Positions 1 through 9,058 are shown, numbered from the stretch's first letter. The stretch is 13,647 nucleotides of DNA from Gonapodya prolifera JEL478 (GCA_001574975.1 KQ965847.1:135026-148672), one strand, 5' to 3'. Program-made: numbers and translations. Notes: generated from the letters alone by a model not told the origin.

Positions 1-1477
1 TTTTTTGAACAACCTTTGTCACTGCTGCTCTGTCATCAGGGTGAATTATAAAGGTAGCATTGCTCAAGTCTCTGGTACAATCAGGAACCAAACAGTGGCC
101 CTTATTAAATCCAATTTTATGGAACTNATGAAAAGTATCAGCAAGGACCATGGTCTTGGGCTCACCACTAGTACTAGCTGCATTTGGTATGGAGCTTTGC
201 AATATTTCACTGACAGTGGACAATGCCAAGTTATCTCCCTGAATTAAAGATGCTGTGTCCACAAGTAGTTTGAAGCCCATCCCCATTTCATAAGTGATAA
301 AATCATCAAGAGTAGTAAGTGCTTTTCTACCACCTCTCTGAGGTTCTGGGTATGGAGCTACTGCAGCAGGATAATGTACTGCAGTCACAATAAAAAAAGC
401 ATGACGTGCAGTAATGAGATGACCATGGTACAGACTTCCAACTGTGGCTGGTGCACAGAGTTCTCCTTCAGCAATCACTCTAATCTTTTCTGACCGTACC
501 AATAGAGCCACTTTTGTTCCACGTTGTGGCATAAATGTCATTTCTGATAAACGCTGTCTACCTCCTGGACATTGTATAAGGTGTTGATGTAGGAGTTGGA
601 GAGCATAGACATCTAATGCAGCATTATTCAGAAAATTGTCTTTGAGAAGGTCTCTGCTTGAATATGCAGGATTAACCCTCAGATATTCATCCTTTGAGAG
701 ATGCATATTCAGCAACTGTGCCACAAGATCTTGCAATGAGCCATTCACATTGGAAATTAACCCTCGAGAGAAACACATCCTCCTTATATCCTTTACTGAT
801 GACATTGGAATTTGAACATTCCAGTCCCGCTTAATTTTAGCAACATCTCCACCAGATGATAGTCCAATTTTTATAATGTTAGGATCCTCCAACAGTTGTT
901 TGAGAGATTGTGGAAACTCCTTCTGCTTTGTATTGAAAAGTAATCTTGGAATATGAAAAACCCATATCAGTTCAGTATTTGGGATAGCAATCTGAACTGT
1001 CCCAATGTCATGAATCTGTGTGGGTATATCCCTATTATTCCCCTTAGTAACACCCCATTCCATATCCATAAAGATCAATCCTTCAGAGTTTCTTTCCATT
1101 TTCTTATAGATGTCATCAACAATTTCTGACACAGTTGTTAGCCCACTTTGGATATAAAGTATAGCACCATCAGGAACTGAAAGTATTGGTAAACCTTCCA
1201 TGTTGTCAATATAGGGTTGCACATTAGCAGCCAATGTTGGAAACTTATTCTCCAGTAAGGATCTGTCACTAACAGGAATGTCTGTGTAAGCCACAACTGG
1301 CTGAGGAAGATGAAGTAAATCAGTACTGTGTTTGACTTCCTNNAGGAGTTGTCCTGTGGTGTCATGGCTAACTGATTGCACAATGGCTTGTTTTCTAATC
1401 TTTCCATCTCCATTTGCAGCTACCCAAAAGGCAGCACCAACTGGCTGGCCCTCAAAGCGTACACCTCTCTTAATAAT
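1..1477 (-). CDS. Exon 4: DDE-like core interrupted by a WRN-type 3'-5' exonuclease (partial)
   Basis: This is an uninterrupted frame of 492 codons from 1477 to position 2 that runs off the window. It starts with core strands (RGVRFEGQPVGAAFWVAANG), then VVAYTDIPVSD, where the Asp at 1280-1282 is the probable second acid. A DEDD-type exonuclease domain follows: Exo I LIFMDMEW (Asp 1064-1066, Glu 1058-1060), then IHDIGTVQIAIP, then Exo II IKIGLSSGGDVAKIKRDW (Asp 845-847), then Exo III NNAALDVYALQLL (Asp 611-613). The Tyr usual four residues before the Exo III Asp is Asn (codon 623-625). The core then seems to resume with MVLADTFH-x-FHKI (codons near 128-151), a possible third acidic element. 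WRN-family domains remove nucleotides from DNA 3' ends. N bases at 127 and 1342-1343 leave single residues undefined without changing frame. Confidence 0.75.
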   Translation of the reverse strand, partial: MIKRGVRFEGQPVGAAFWVAANGDGKIRKQAIVQSVSHDTTGQLXXEVKHSTDLLHLPQPVVAYTDIPVSDRSLLENKFPTLAANVQPYIDNMEGLPILSVPDGAILYIQSGLTTVSEIVDDIYKKMERNSEGLIFMDMEWGVTKGNNRDIPTQIHDIGTVQIAIPNTELIWVFHIPRLLFNTKQKEFPQSLKQLLEDPNIIKIGLSSGGDVAKIKRDWNVQIPMSSVKDIRRMCFSRGLISNVNGSLQDLVAQLLNMHLSKDEYLRVNPAYSSRDLLKDNFLNNAALDVYALQLLHQHLIQCPGGRQRLSEMTFMPQRGTKVALLVRSEKIRVIAEGELCAPATVGSLYHGHLITARHAFFIVTAVHYPAAVAPYPEPQRGGRKALTTLDDFITYEMGMGFKLLVDTASLIQGDNLALSTVSEILQSSIPNAASTSGEPKTMVLADTFHXFHKIGFNKGHCLVPDCTRDLSNATFIIHPDDRAAVTKVVQK

Positions 1478-3858
1478 CTAAGATTAAAGACTAAGTCCAA
1501 GCAAGGAAAGGTTGCACCACTGAAATCATACTACCTTGTAAGTGTGATCCATGGCCATTATTGTCATGGGAACCCTCTGAGCACAAGCTTGATATAAAGG
1601 GTGCAGCCTCTCAGAGTATAACATNATGCTGTTCCTCCACCATGAAGCTATTAAAAACTGTGCATGAGACACAAGTGTAAGATAATTTTGCAAGTACACC
1701 CACCACTAGGAACAAAACCATTNTACTTGGTGCAATCATTAAAGTCCCCAAAAGGAGGCTTTGAAAAGCAATGCTTCAAAGCTTTGTGATGGAACAAGCT
1801 CTCTGCATTTGCCTTTTCAAGCTGAAGCCTTGAAAGAAATAATGCAGCATTGTCATATTGTGCATGACATTTTAGGAATTCTGCAACATGTAACTCCAGT
1901 ATCCATTTGCTGAAAGCACTGATAGATACCCCTGCATCTCGTGCTGAGAGAAGCTCTCTCAAAAGTGTAACATCAACTGCCAGTTTATGAGACAGAAAAA
2001 ATGGAAATGAAAGTTGGACAAAATTTGGAAGCCCCTGAACAAAGTCACTATCCCAAGATCTAAATGTCTTCTCACAGGGTGAACATTTCAATCTCTGTCC
2101 AATGATAAAGCAATTTCGGATACGTCCAATTGCAATTCTTGCATAAAGATCTTGCCCATGAGACTGAATATCTGCAGACTTGCACTGGTAACACGTCACT
2201 GCAGAAGGATGCTTCTTCCATGCAACATGTGGAAGCCAAACAAAGATGTCCTTCTCATAAAAGGGACTTGGATTAATCCCAGAAGAACTACCACTGCATG
2301 CACGGTTAATTGATGTAACAGCAGAAAAGTAAAGGTCTCCCTTTTGAATCTTTTCAATATATGGACCTTGACCCTTTTTAAGTTGCTCTTTTAGATCAGC
2401 AATAAATCTCTCAACTTGCTGTTTCATAGGAAATGCATGTGAATATTAAGAATGAAACGTGGTACACGTATTCTTACCTCAGGTAAAGCAGAAGACTTCT
2501 CATTGTAGTCAGGATAATCCTTATCAACATTAACAAGGTGGTTGGCACCATAATTCCCTTGATTCTCATTATTATGTCCTGGGATATTGTCATGTGAGGT
2601 TGTTTTTGAATATCCAGTATTATTATTATCATCTGCAGAGAAGTCATCCATCTCAGCTTCATAAAGAGGGACATAATCACTGCAGGTAGCTTTGAAGGAT
2701 TCTGATGGTGTCTTCTGAATGCTTTGTCCCTTTACTGATGTAGCAGCAGCAGGAGTAGATTGATGCTGTAGTAGTTCATCAATATTGCTAGCCACAGGTC
2801 TTGGATCTTTATCCCCCAAGTACTTTAAAAGAACATAATGTGCTCCCAAGCGCTGACCCTGAAGCATAACATGTATGACAAACTTTGGAGTAGCCACAAG
2901 TGGCTTTCCAACAAGTGTACGAAAAAAGTCAACAGGAGATTGTCTCCTGTGGAGAACCAAGTGAACTTGAACCAAGGAGAGAAAGGCTTCAATTGCTGGA
3001 GTATCAAAGTATGTTGCAGGATTTTCCAATTTCTTCAGCATATCATCCCAGCTTGAAGATCCCTCAATAATGTACATTTTCTCATAGATATGTTTGTTCC
3101 TTTTTAGCTCTTCAATGGTCTTCAACCTCCACATTTTAGCCTGAATCTTAACATAAGAAGGGCTGGAGTTGGGATTCATACCCTGGAGTACAGCCATTAA
3201 GAAACAGTCACCATCACCAGGAGGATTATATTGAACCAAGAAGCCTAAAGGTGGATAAGTGTACATGTCTGATCTCAGTGGTGCTGGCTCTACTCAAAGG
3301 AGCATAAATGCCTTAAGAAATCACACATCCTGTTTGAACCATTTCCCACCATGTGTACGTATAACTTCTTGTGAAGTAGAACTGCTAGCATGATCCCATC
3401 TTTTGAAGCACTTTGTCTCCCTTTGCAATGATTTGCACAACATGCATCTTCCAGAAATTTCGTCTGGCTCAAAAGGTTTATAACTTTCCAATATCTGGTG
3501 TGCACCGTCAACATCTCTGGCTGATTCTGGATAGTCAGACTCTGTATCTGATGCATCAGCATCTTCATAGGCATCATAATCTACCCAAGAATTATTATCA
3601 TTGACTATTTCAGTGTCAGTATCTTTCTGTGTTATTGGGTCGGGTGACTCTGATTGGGACGTTGCTTGAGATCCACCAAGAAAAGTCTTCAATGATTTCT
3701 GCGTGGCATTTTGGGATAAAATAGAAGTACTGTACATACATCTTTGTTCTGTTTTTTGATCCTGGCGGTCTACCAGCTCCTGCACGTACAACCCCCTTTT
3801 TCTGTTGGAGACTGGAATTTTGAGAGCCTTTCTTTGGTCCTGGTTTTGTAGTCAACAT
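1..3858 (-). CDS. AT-hook / OTU protease / DUF6729-like / DDE-like core / 3'-5' exonuclease protein, four exons, 3' end outside window, two frameshifts
   Basis: This is a transposase-like nuclear protein, probably encoded by a mobile element. Exons are 3858-3350, 3289-2478, 2418-1535 and 1477 to beyond the left edge. All three joins keep phase (1, 0, 0) across GT-AG introns of 60, 59 and 57 bases. Together they give at least about 1,220 codons. Domains in order are an AT-hook, an acidic linker, an OTU-like fold, a CxxC-rich DUF6729-like domain, an RNase H-type core and a WRN-like exonuclease inside that core. The ATG at 3858 was chosen because an in-frame TAA lies just upstream. The frame breaks at about 3737 (one extra base) and at 1697-1698 (two extra bases). 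Similar proteins are known to me mainly from fungal repeat families. The transposase assignment and the DUF6729 match rest on recalled motif patterns, not on a search. The product could instead be a domesticated nuclear protein. The domain chain is well supported; activity is not. Confidence 0.72.
1478..1534 (-). other. Intron 3 (57 bases, phase 0)
   Basis: The donor is AAG|GTAGTA (from 1534) and the acceptor is CTTAG (TAG at 1480-1478). DHTYK joins IIKRGVRFEGQPVGAAFW in phase 0. The intron contains in-frame stops. A second possible acceptor, nine bases further on (TTATTAAG), also keeps phase. Confidence 0.68.
1535..2418 (-). CDS. Exon 3: DUF6729-like zinc-ribbon domain and first acidic residue of the DDE-like core
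   Basis: A short helical segment (QVERFIADLKEQLKKG) leads into a domain with two CxxC pairs: TCYQC, and CSPC just before KTFRSWDSDFVQGLP. The order, aromatic WLPHVAWKKHP, CxxC, CxxC, RSWD, then SFPFFLSHKLAVD, matches my recollection of DUF6729, an uncharacterised domain in fungal repeat-encoded proteins. A DNA-binding zinc ribbon is plausible. At 1697-1698 an extra AC (plus strand; GT on the coding strand) breaks the frame. Skipping it restores YLQNYLTLVSHAQFLIASWW and a clean run to MAMDHTYK at 1535. The Asp in DHTYK (1547-1549) is the likely first catalytic acid of an RNase H-like core. Read without the skip, the frame ends at a TAA near 1651. Confidence 0.68.
2419..2477 (-). other. Intron 2 (59 bases, phase 0)
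   Basis: The donor is GTAAGA at 2477-2472 and the acceptor is ACAG, with CAG at 2421-2419. Both flanks are in phase 0 and splicing joins ALPE to QVERFIADLKEQL. The ATG at 2427 lies inside the intron and is not a start. Confidence 0.75.
2478..3289 (-). CDS. Exon 2: OTU-like cysteine protease domain and acidic linker
   Basis: The domain begins at LVQYNPPGDGDCFLMAV. D-G-D-C is the OTU signature, with the catalytic Asp and Cys encoded around 3205-3215. About 120 residues later GAHYVLLKYLG supplies the expected His-Tyr, encoded near 2838. OTU enzymes cleave ubiquitin or ubiquitin-like proteins and also occur fused to transposon-encoded proteins. Their job in elements is unknown; protecting the protein from ubiquitin-dependent turnover is only an inference. 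After the domain comes a long Asp/Asn/Ser-rich linker with little predicted order. A continuous frame runs on to a stop near 2424, but its last codons are intron 2, so that stop is not the protein's end. Confidence 0.7.
3290..3349 (-). other. Intron 1 (60 bases, phase 1)
   Basis: The donor is GTGGGA at 3349-3344 and the acceptor is TAG at 3292-3290. Splicing removes in-frame stops and joins CAT-G to AG-CCA, continuing through EPAPLRSD into MYTYPPLGF of the OTU domain. An alternative acceptor (CCAG, six bases further in) keeps the same phase, so the exact 3' edge is less certain than the intron itself. The length matches introns 2 and 3. Confidence 0.55.
3350..3858 (-). CDS. Exon 1: AT-hook and acidic linker
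   Basis: The exon opens with a basic, lysine-rich segment and carries the AT-hook core GRPPGSKN at about residues 29-36, a motif that binds the minor groove of AT-rich DNA. An acidic, Ser/Asp/Glu-rich linker follows, then a Cys-containing stretch (GRCMLCKSLQRETKC) that could bind a metal. The AT-hook frame and the linker frame differ: the first runs 3858 to about 3737 and the second continues to 3350, as if one base had been inserted near 3737. A 37-base intron (GTACAG to GCAG) would also reconcile them in phase, but is shorter than the other three introns. The exon ends in phase 1 at a G, followed by the donor GTGGGA. Confidence 0.6.
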
Positions 3859-4373
3859 TAAGTAGAATTAAACAAGATAAGAATAGTCATGCTGTTCATG
3901 AAAACAGAAGGAAAGTTTCAAACAGTTGTGAAAGATGTGCATCAGAAAGACCACCACTGTACCAGAACCAATCAGACAAGGATTGTTTGAACAAGTTGAA
4001 TGCAATGTGCCACAATCCAAATTCGAACTAGGAGAGGAAGAGTGAGAAGGGAAGTGCATTAACTTACTTCTTGTTGACACTAGACACTAACCTTCTCCTC
4101 ACGCCAGCACGGCACAAATTGGTAGTTCTGGTCCAATCTCTGAAAACGGAAGCGTCACGCTTGTTGCAGCCAGAAAATGGCGTGAAGCAAAGAGCAAATG
4201 TGGTTCGGCAAATTTGAAATTTTGCCGAAAGCTCCAAGCTACTTGTATTTTCGAGTACGAAAACCCATTATTTGGGGATAAAATACATTAAAACTGAACT
4301 TGGGTACTAATCTTATCTAATCACCTGCTGTGTCTGTGTTCCTCTGGAAAACTATGCCCCCTGTACAATGTCA
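3859..4373. other. Upstream flank of the OTU/exonuclease gene; no gene seen
   Basis: No convincing coding frame is present. On the minus strand a consensus donor, AA|GTAAGT, occurs near 4067, which could belong to a 5' leader exon spliced towards the ATG at 3858; I see no matching coding exon. A minus-strand frame of about 70 codons (4080-3868) crosses this donor and starts on GTG, so I do not call it. The promoter of the gene should lie here, but no clear TATA box is visible. Confidence 0.35.
4204..4229. repeat. Short perfect inverted repeat (TTCGGCAAA / TTTGCCGAA)
   Basis: Nine-base arms at 4204-4212 and 4221-4229 are separated by eight AT-rich bases. The repeat sits in the gene-free flank upstream of the minus-strand gene. 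It may be a small hairpin, a dimeric protein site, or chance. Confidence 0.4.
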
Positions 4374-5964
4374 ACTCACCAATTTCAAAAAAGTCTGACT
4401 GTCTGCTACAACCACTCCTCAGTTGGTGGTCTTGAGACGGAACGCTTGCATGGCTGCAAATGCGTCCGTTCAGTCATTTTAAGTCACCGGGAAAACGTTC
4501 CATAACTCACATTTTTGCACTGTGACCACACAACAAGCACTATGAAAGAGCCACATCTACTCACCACGGCCCCTCATTGCACAAATAACACAGAAACAGC
4601 AAAAGGGTTGACGATAGCTATGACAATGGTGCGCGAGGTTACAAAATGAACACGTCTCTCCATTGTTCAAGTTGCACAACCCACCGTACATCCTCAATTC
4701 CCATCCCTCCTTTCGCCTGACTGCACATTCTTACTCTATATGCAATAAGCTGGCATCAGAGGCCGTATTAAGTCAAGTGCAATGAGAAAATCTGTTTAAA
4801 TTCAATTCTGAATTGCGAGACTCACCTCCTGGGGCACAAATCTCCAAGCCTGCCAACGTCCAAGATTCCCCGGTCCTGGAAGACCACTTTCCGAGTGACG
4901 CAGCACCCTGGGATACTATTCAACCACGCGTTATTGGATTATGTGACGAAAGGAACACATGATTGAAAGATACTGACTCACGTAGCACATCATCGCCACT
5001 CGCCAGACAAGTACAAACGCCACGATGATGCCTCTAGAGAGGTGCGCCAGCCCTGCACAAAGCAACTCAGTGTTTGAAGTGGACATTTTGCGCAACCTTC
5101 ACTCTATCAACTCACCACGCGGCACTAATCACCCCATCAACAATTGAATTTCGTCCATTTTTATAAACGTGCGACGCGCTGCTATCCCGCTACTCGGAAG
5201 GTCTTCCTTGTCAGAAACCAACATGCACGGGAACATTCACACTCACAACTCACCACACATCACCAATCATCTCGCCTCAAATCGTCCACAACACCACCAG
5301 TCGCAAATATGAACCGCGCATTCTCCCTATCATTTGGCGAGGACATCCCAATCAAAAAAGCATTCAAATGCAAGATTGTAACGTGACACTAACCCTGGGC
5401 ACGTCCTACCTTGAGTCCTGCAACATTCCACAGCTCTTCCACTTCATTACTTTCAGCTTTAATTGTCCCCAAATGTCCAAGCTGCTTTGCAAGCAAGCGG
5501 TGCACCAAGTCGCACAGTGTTGCCAATTTCCACTCCAAGTGAAGCCAGAGCCGGCCCAGCGCAACAGAAAACCATTTCTGCATAAGAAAAATGTCGAAAC
5601 AAGTCATAGTTGGATGACCGTGAAGACGCTAGCTTGAAGAAATGAGTGATGATTGAGTTTGGGAAGAAGACGCAAGACCACCTGCATCACTCACGAGGAT
5701 GCCATCACCATTGCCAAAACTACTCGTATGATCGTCTCCGGTTGCCCGCTCGCCACACATCATCCCCGACAGAACGTGCTTGTTGTATTCCATCCAGATG
5801 GGTGAGGTGAGTGGGAGAGGCAGGACAGGGATCGATTATAGTCAAATTCCAAGGAGGATAGCGGCCGCGAAATGGCGGTGGTGCGAGCGTGCAGAGGGGT
5901 TGCCTAGAGTGGTTGTGTTGGAACCGACAGTTTGAAACAGGAAGCGAACACAACTCTGATATTT
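4374..5964 (-). other. Gene-poor region with minus-strand splice-donor-like ladder (left part)
   Basis: ACTCACC occurs on the plus strand at 4374, 4559, 4820, 5110 and 5248, with near matches at 4505, 4976, 5241 and 5686. Read on the minus strand each is GGTGAGT, a strong 5' splice donor. One candidate exon ends at the 4826 donor: a 30-codon open stretch (about 4915-4827) including VVFQDRGILDVGRLGDLC. I could not chain such pieces into a credible protein, and no family is recognised. The region may be the remains of an intron-rich minus-strand gene. The only GGTGAGT on the plus strand in the ladder region is at 5806-5812. Confidence 0.4.
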
Positions 5965-7045
5965 TTGTCGGCCCAGGTTTTTTCTATTTTTATGAGACCT
6001 TTATTTGAACGTGATTACAATATGAGATGTGATACCTATGTAAAATGGGACAACGTGACAATGTTACGATCTCCTGACCCCAAATTTGTCGTACCACAAC
6101 AGCTCCGGGACCAGGGGCAGCGCGCTGAAATAACAATTGTGGGAGGTTTGCTGCGACCACAAACAAAGGCTGTGCGCTTGCTTCAACAAGTGCAACATCT
6201 TTGCAAAGCAAACTCACCTCCACATCATCCAACTTCCGAGAACAGGGGCACAAGTGAGGGTTGTGCGCCTCACCTGGAACGTTCCCATATTCCATGGGTT
6301 CCTTTTCGCCCTATTAAGGGGAACACTTTTGATCAAACTGCATGAATAGTGATGTGGGTGCGAAACCAAACCAACAACTCACCTTTTCCCCTTAGAAACA
6401 CGCATCCTGTAGCTACCCACTGATCTCCCAATTCATTCTCATCATTTGAGATGTCCGCATGGCACGCCAAAGCCTTATTTGAGGAGCGCCGTGATCATTT
6501 TCATTTTGAAGTCATGCTGCTCCTTCTGGTCCTGCGGGACGAGAATACAAACGCCAAATTTGCTTCATTTTGGGATGAAAAAGTGGGCGAAGGAGCTACG
6601 TAACCACTGGCGCTATGGTTGGGGGTCAAGAGGTGTTTGACAACTTCTTGAGCGGAAAGCATTTTGGCACACTCACCTTCACTTCCATCGTCCTGTCCTA
6701 TATCCTATACACCATCCAGTGAAATCCACGTATTCGGCATGTCCTGCGCTGGCGAAGAGTCGTACCCCAATGCATTGCGACAAGTCAATCCACATCGCTG
6801 GCACAATCTCAAGAACGGCGCCTTGCAGCGCAAATTCTACATCGTAACAGACAAAATGTCTGTTACGACGACGACATTGCGCTGCCAGGCCGGCGGATGG
6901 GGCGGTGAACACGAGATTTCCAGTACAAACAGAACGGTGAACGTGATGGTAATGATTCGTGGGAGGCAGGGCAAGAGTATGCGGCAGAGGTTTGGGGGAA
7001 TTTCTTGGAGGAGGCGGTGGGGTGAAGATGGACTTCAAGGGGTAT
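5965..7045 (-). repeat. Dispersed repeat, copy 1 of 3 (decayed intron-containing sequence)
   Basis: This copy aligns along most of its length with 7535-8600 and, from about 6219, with 9083-9870. In a stretch of about 115 bases (6219-6334) I counted 8 differences from copy 2, about 93% identity. Donor-like GGTGAGT sites (minus strand) lie at 6218-6212, 6383-6377 and 6677-6671. A conserved 45-base piece from the 6382 donor to ATTCATGCAG looks like an intron present in all copies. An AATAAA on the minus strand (6005-6000) sits where a transcript would end. The minus-strand frame around 7119-6679 includes FALQGAVLEIVPA and HAEYVDFTGW, related to copies 2 and 3, but I recognise no family. Similarity to copies 2 and 3 ends near 7045. 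Confidence 0.6.
6825..6885. repeat. Nested hairpin in repeat copy 1
   Basis: The inner perfect arms TCGTAACAGACA (6842-6853) and TGTCTGTTACGA (6857-6868) flank a three-base loop. Outer arms GCAGCGCAA (6825-6833) and TTGCGCTGC (6877-6885) surround them. The same arrangement recurs in copies 2 and 3. It could fold in RNA, extrude as a cruciform, or be the trace of an older insertion. Confidence 0.6.
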
Positions 7046-7534
7046 TGGTTGAGCGGTATGGTAAGGCCAAATTTGTCGTAAGTGCGAGAGACCACGAGAC
7101 GGTGCATTTTGCTACTCATTCCCCGTCGCCCAACAACAATAGCAGGATAAATGGAATTGATATTCGATAGGGATCTTTATTGTGCATCATATAGTACTAA
7201 GTCTGCCCTCCAACTGCCTTTCGTTCTTGAGATACAGAGAAGCAAAATTTCAGCTGAATTTCATTTTCAAAGCTCTTTGTAAGAGGATTTCATCGGTGTG
7301 ACACGCACCTATGCAGCACTTTCCGTTCAAGAGATTTGGGCTCTCAAAATCAGTTCAAGGCAGACTCGCACACTCCACCCAACACCACCACCTCAAAGCC
7401 CCGAAACCGGCCATTAGACACCACGAAACACTTATTTTATTCAAATTTGTTGTGGAAACCTTGATACTCATACATTTGATATCTACGAACTACATCAGAG
7501 AAATGACAACGCCAGGTTGTCCCCGGCATTCATT
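7046..7534. other. Unique spacer between repeat copies 1 and 2; nothing recognised
   Basis: No similarity to the flanking copies beyond a few bases at the left edge, no frame worth calling, and no ACTCACC motif. It separates the more similar pair of copies (1 and 2), so that duplication was not a simple head-to-tail event, or material was inserted or lost afterwards. Confidence 0.4.
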
Positions 7535-8390
7535 ATTGTCGTCCCCAGGTTATTTCCATTTTATGATACCTTTATTTGAAAGTGATTACAATATGAGATG
7601 TAAGACCTGTGTTAAATGGGACAACGTGACGATGTTAATATTGCCCGACCCCAAATTCATTGTACCTCAACAGCTCCGGGGCCAGGGGCCGCGCGCTACC
7701 ATAAAAAACGTGAGAGGCTTGCTGTGACAGCAAACAAAGGATGTGCGCTTGCTCCAACAAGTGCAACATCTTCGCAAAGCAAACTCACCTCCATATCATC
7801 CAACTTCCGAGAACAGGGGCACAAGTGAGGGTCATGCACTTCACCTGAAACGTTCCCATATTCCATGGGTTCCTTTTTGCCCTATTAAGGGGAACTCTTT
7901 TGATCAAACTGCATGAATAGTGATGTGGGTGCGAAACCAAACCAACAACTCACCTTCTCCGCTTGGATGCACGTGTCCCCTAGTTCCCCACTAACCTCCT
8001 GATTCTTTCTTTTCATTTGAGATGTCTGAACTGAACCCCGGGTCCTTATTTAATGAGCGCCAGGAGCATTTTCCTTTTGAAGTCACGCTGCTCCTTCTGG
8101 ACCTGCAGGGCGAGGCTACAGACACCACAATTGTTTCATTTTAATATGAAAGATCGGGCGATGGAGCCACGTAACCGCTGGTGCCATGGTTGGGGGTCGA
8201 AAGGTGTTTGACAACGTTCTTGAGCGAAAAAGTATTTTGACACACTCACCTCCATTTCCATGCACTGTCCAATGAACCATCCAGTAAAATCCTTGTATTC
8301 GGCATGTCCTGCGCTCGCCAAGAGCCGTTCCCCAACGCAATATTAAATATCAATGCAAATCATTGGCAAAATCCCAAGTACGGCGCCTGA

Positions 8391-8450
8391 CAGCGCAAAT
8401 TCGCCATTGTCACGGACAAGGAAGTCTGTTACGACGACGAAATTGCGCTG
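8391..8450. repeat. Nested hairpin in repeat copy 2
   Basis: The outer arms are CAGCGCAA (8391-8398) and TTGCGCTG (8443-8450). The inner arms GTCACGGAC (8409-8417) and GTCTGTTAC (8424-8432) pair with two mismatches. This is the counterpart of 6825-6885; the outer arms are the better kept. Confidence 0.5.
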
Positions 8451-9039
8451 CCAGGCCGCCGGATGGAGCGCAGAACACAAGATTCCAGTACGAACAGTAT
8501 GGTGAAGGTGATGGTGATAATTCGTGGGAGCAGGGCAAGAGTATGCGGCAGAGGCTTGGGGAAATTGCTCCGAGCGAGCCGGTGGGGTGAAGATGAGACT
8601 TTGAGGGAAAGTGGGGAATTGTTCAACAACACATCGTTTGTCTGTTCCCGCCGTTCACTTCTTGCAATTACTGTGAAGAGAAAATAGATGAACATAATGC
8701 AATTAATTGAATGTAACAATACAAAAAATCTAACATACGCGGGCACCTTGCTACCAAGTATGTCGATGTGGATTTCTCCTCCACCTCACTTCACACTTCA
8801 CTCACCACGGCAAAATTGGTCCCGGACAAGAGCACCTAGCGCACTGCTTTGGCGGAGGGGCTGGCAAATCCAAAAGCAATGTAGGATTATGTTGAGGCCG
8901 TTATCGTGCAAAATTCAACGCCAACACCAACTCACATTCCCTTTCCATATGCCAAAAGGTGCAAAAAAAAAACATAAACGCCTTGTCACACCCAAGATTA
9001 CGTTATAATTGATTTAAATTTGAGCTAGAAACGTCACAG

Positions 9040-9058
9040 GATCATCAATTTGATGATC
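9040..9058. repeat. 19-base palindrome GATCATCAA-T-TTGATGATC
   Basis: Perfect nine-base arms flank a single central T at 9049. The equivalent site in copy 3 (10333-10351) has A and T in place of the outer G and C, so that base pair is kept by two matching changes. Confidence 0.55.

Noticed and set aside
5-247. 80-codon plus-strand frame at the left edge
   Set aside because: It lies opposite exon 4 and has no recognisable features.
1138-1413. 91-codon minus-strand frame
   Set aside because: It is out of phase with the 492-codon exon 4, which carries the recognisable nuclease motifs; this frame is a shadow.
1651-2427. Separate gene starting at the ATG at 2427 and ending near 1651
   Set aside because: The ATG is inside intron 2 and the stop follows the 2-base frameshift; the protein continues in phase on both sides.
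2424-3266. Free-standing OTU protease gene of 280 codons
   Set aside because: Its last codons read through a good GT-AG intron, and coding sequence upstream of its ATG joins in phase through intron 1.
4010-4035. tRNA T-arm-like ATTCGAAC
   Set aside because: No acceptor stem, anticodon arm or D-arm can be fitted around it; no tRNA was found in the window.
6664-7170. 168-codon plus-strand frame
   Set aside because: It crosses the hairpin and falls in repeat copy 1. Copies 2 and 3 do not keep the frame, and codon-position tallies show no constraint.
6000-7576. AATAAA on the minus strand in copies 1 and 2 as proven poly(A) signals
   Set aside because: The hexamer is conserved between copies, but so is the surrounding sequence. 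With no supported gene upstream, I mention it only within the repeat entries.
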